A DNA stretch of 64,000 bases from Bradyrhizobium daqingense. GTDB lineage: Bacteria > Pseudomonadota > Alphaproteobacteria > Rhizobiales > Xanthobacteraceae. Shown piece by piece: positions 62,398-64,000 of this stretch. The stretch is taken from contig NZ_CP088014.1 in assembly GCF_021044685.1 (NCBI RefSeq), forward strand, positions 496,001 to 560,000. Direction: 5' to 3'. The notes below the pieces were generated by a model, which was not told the DNA's origin, did not search any database, and saw only the letters and a program-made list of their open reading frames with translations. Every line of letters starts with the position of its first letter. Position 1 is the first letter of the stretch. A program made the position numbers and the translations under genes.

Positions 62398-63380
62398 CCG
62401 AAGCGCTGCTCGAGGTCACCGATCTCAAGAAGCACTATCCAGTGCGCGCGGGCGTGCTGCGCCGGCGCGTCGGCACGGTGCATGCGGTCGACGGCGTGTC
62501 GTTTTCGCTTGGTATCGGCGAGACGCTCGGCCTCGTCGGCGAATCCGGCTGCGGCAAGTCGACGGTGGCGCGCAGCGTATTGCGGCTGGTGGAGCCGACC
62601 TCGGGGCAGATCCGCCTCGAAGGCGAGGACATCACCCATCTCTCCAAGTCCGATCTTCGCCCGCACCGGCGGTCGATGCAGATCGTGTTCCAGGACCCCT
62701 TCGCCTCGCTCAATCCACGCATGACCGCGGGCGACATCGTTGGCGAGCCGCTCGCCGTGCATGGCCTGGCGACCGGCAAGGCGCTGGAGGCGCGCGTCGC
62801 AAGACTGTTCGAGCAGGTGGGCCTGAGGCCGGACCAGATGCGCAACTTCCCGCATCAATTCTCCGGCGGCCAACGCCAGCGCATCTGCATCGCACGGGCG
62901 CTGGCGCTGGAGCCAAGGCTGATCGTCTGCGACGAACCGGTCTCTGCGCTCGACGTCTCGATCCAGGCGCAGGTGATCAACCTCCTGATCGACCTGCAAC
63001 GCCAGCACGGCTTCTCCTATCTCTTCATCGCGCACGACCTCGCCGTGGTCGCTCATATCAGCCACCGCGTCGCCGTGATGTATCTCGGCCGCATCGTCGA
63101 GATCGCCGACAAAGACGAGCTGTTCCGAAACCCGCGGCATCCCTATACGCAGGCCCTGCTCGCTTCGGTACCGGTCGCCAATCCGCTCGCGAAAAGACTT
63201 ACACCGCTGGTTGACGGCGACGTGCCGAGCCCGGTCAATCCGCCCTCGGGCTGCGCGTTTCACACCCGCTGCCGGTTCGCGATGGAGCGCTGCAAGACCG
63301 AGCGGCCGGCGCTGGCGGACGCCGGCGACGGGCATCAGGTGGCGTGTCTGCTCAATGAGGGGACGGGACGGAGCCAGTAG
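62394..63380 (+). CDS. peptide-type ABC transporter ATP-binding protein, DppF type
   Basis: 328 residues. Walker [29 protein letters not shown], signature [20 protein letters not shown], Walker [16 protein letters not shown]-terminal extension [20 protein letters not shown]. Last gene of the catabolic/import operon. Its 3' end overlaps the convergent CREST gene by 29 bp. Confidence 0.95.
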   Translation: MTEALLEVTDLKKHYPVRAGVLRRRVGTVHAVDGVSFSLGIGETLGLVGESGCGKSTVARSVLRLVEPTSGQIRLEGEDITHLSKSDLRPHRRSMQIVFQDPFASLNPRMTAGDIVGEPLAVHGLATGKALEARVARLFEQVGLRPDQMRNFPHQFSGGQRQRICIARALALEPRLIVCDEPVSALDVSIQAQVINLLIDLQRQHGFSYLFIAHDLAVVAHISHRVAVMYLGRIVEIADKDELFRNPRHPYTQALLASVPVANPLAKRLTPLVDGDVPSPVNPPSGCAFHTRCRFAMERCKTERPALADAGDGHQVACLLNEGTGRSQ

Positions 63381-64000
63381 GCCGCAGCGCCCGGATCACC
63401 GGCCATGCTGCCAGCGCAGCAGCGAGATGCTTGAGCGTGTGGCCCGAGACGATGTGTCCGGTCGCTTCGAAGATGGTCTCGTCGCCGAGCTCGAACAGCT
63501 TGGCCAGCACGTAGAAGAAGAGCACGCCCCCGAGCGGCACGCCGATCGCGCCGGGCCGAGGCTGTGTCAAAGCCAGCCCGACTGCGAGCGCCATGCCGCC
63601 GAACTGCACGACCACCCAAGGCGTGAGATTCTCTCGTGCCACCCAGGCCGCGAGCAGGCCCGCAACCATCATCAGAACCAACACCGCTTCGCCCGCGCGC
63701 GGGCTGACGCGCTCGCTGGCCGCGATGCCCAGAAAGCCCGCGAACGCCACCGCCATGCCGAGACGATCGGCCACGAGCCGCTGCGGCATGTCGGGATCGA
63801 GGTGATAGAAACCGGAGCCCAGGCAAGTGAGGATCAGTCCGACGAAGAACCAGCTCGCACCCACGGGCGCATCCCTGCGGGCGCGCAGCCGCTCCGAGCC
63901 CCAGACACCCATCGCGAGAAAGGCGAGATTGCTCAGCACGTCGCCGGCGTTGGACACGCCGAGCCAGGAGCGCGTATCGACGAAATGCGGGATGTGCCAA
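63352..64000 (-). CDS. ceramidase-like (CREST superfamily) membrane protein, 5' end outside window
   Basis: At least 216 residues; the frame runs past the window edge with coding sequence still visible ([20 protein letters not shown]). The motifs DxRxWxGxxNxxDVx[22 protein letters not shown] and [15 protein letters not shown] match the alkaline ceramidase/CREST family of multi-helix membrane hydrolases with conserved Ser, Asp and His zinc-site residues. An internal GTG at 63957 should not be taken as the start. In bacteria the substrate is unknown; a ceramide-like lipid amide is conceivable. Confidence 0.8.
   Translation of the reverse strand, partial: WHIPHFVDTRSWLGVSNAGDVLSNLAFLAMGVWGSERLRARRDAPVGASWFFVGLILTCLGSGFYHLDPDMPQRLVADRLGMAVAFAGFLGIAASERVSPRAGEAVLVLMMVAGLLAAWVARENLTPWVVVQFGGMALAVGLALTQPRPGAIGVPLGGVLFFYVLAKLFELGDETIFEATGHIVSGHTLKHLAAALAAWPVIRALRPTGSVPSPH

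Overview
The window is high-GC chromosomal DNA of an alphaproteobacterium, most likely Bradyrhizobium or a close relative. The reasons are the codon bias towards G/C at third positions, several families of Bradyrhizobium-style palindromic intergenic repeats, many ABC substrate-binding proteins and catabolic genes, and a sox cluster. There is no rRNA, tRNA, CRISPR array, phage or intact insertion sequence. The genus is inferred from sequence style, not from a search.

Layout. 1-9 kb: the end of an allophanate hydrolase, then a minus-strand operon for a peptide/opine-type ABC importer (binding protein, two permeases, fused double ATPase) ending in atzG-, atzE- and atzH-like genes and a GntR regulator. 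This looks like uptake and hydrolysis of a ureido or amide nitrogen source. 9-12 kb: an APH-fold kinase and a solitary ugpB. 11.8-17.4 kb: a TRAP-type binding protein followed by two histidine kinases and an OmpR-type regulator, which looks like a binding-protein-coupled phosphorelay. 17.5-20 kb: an ECF sigma factor, a possible small RNA, and a ccdA/tlpA redox pair. 20-23 kb: a duplicated-domain membrane protein, an L,D-transpeptidase and an amino-acid binding protein. 23-30 kb: two acyl-CoA dehydrogenases, an AhpD-fold protein, a VOC protein and two MFS transporters. 30-33 kb: an S9 peptidase and a DUF938 methyltransferase.

33.2-39.2 kb: a sulfur oxidation cluster, soxX-Y-Z-A-K-B, followed by a periplasmic DsrE-like protein and a persulfide dioxygenase-rhodanese fusion; soxCD is absent from the window. 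39.3-44 kb: a small acidic protein, an MFS transporter, a D-aminoacylase-type amidohydrolase and another MFS transporter. 44.2-48.8 kb: an attEFGH-like unit (ATPase, fused FtsX permease, lipocalin-like AttH) and a MAPEG protein. 48.9-54.7 kb: a LivK-type binding protein and an RND efflux pump with its adaptor. 54.9-63.4 kb: one long plus-strand unit with an iron-type alcohol dehydrogenase/maleylacetate reductase, an acyl-CoA synthetase and a complete five-gene peptide-type ABC importer. At the right edge is the truncated gene of a ceramidase-like (CREST) membrane protein.

The most interesting signals are: a 90-bp palindromic repeat inserted in frame inside the double-ATPase gene; two TTGCATAYAA boxes exactly 20 bp apart upstream of the atz-like operon; the TRAP-binding-protein/two-kinase system; CCTCC-rich RNA elements and inverted repeats around the ECF sigma gene; and a sox cluster without soxCD but with persulfide-handling genes.
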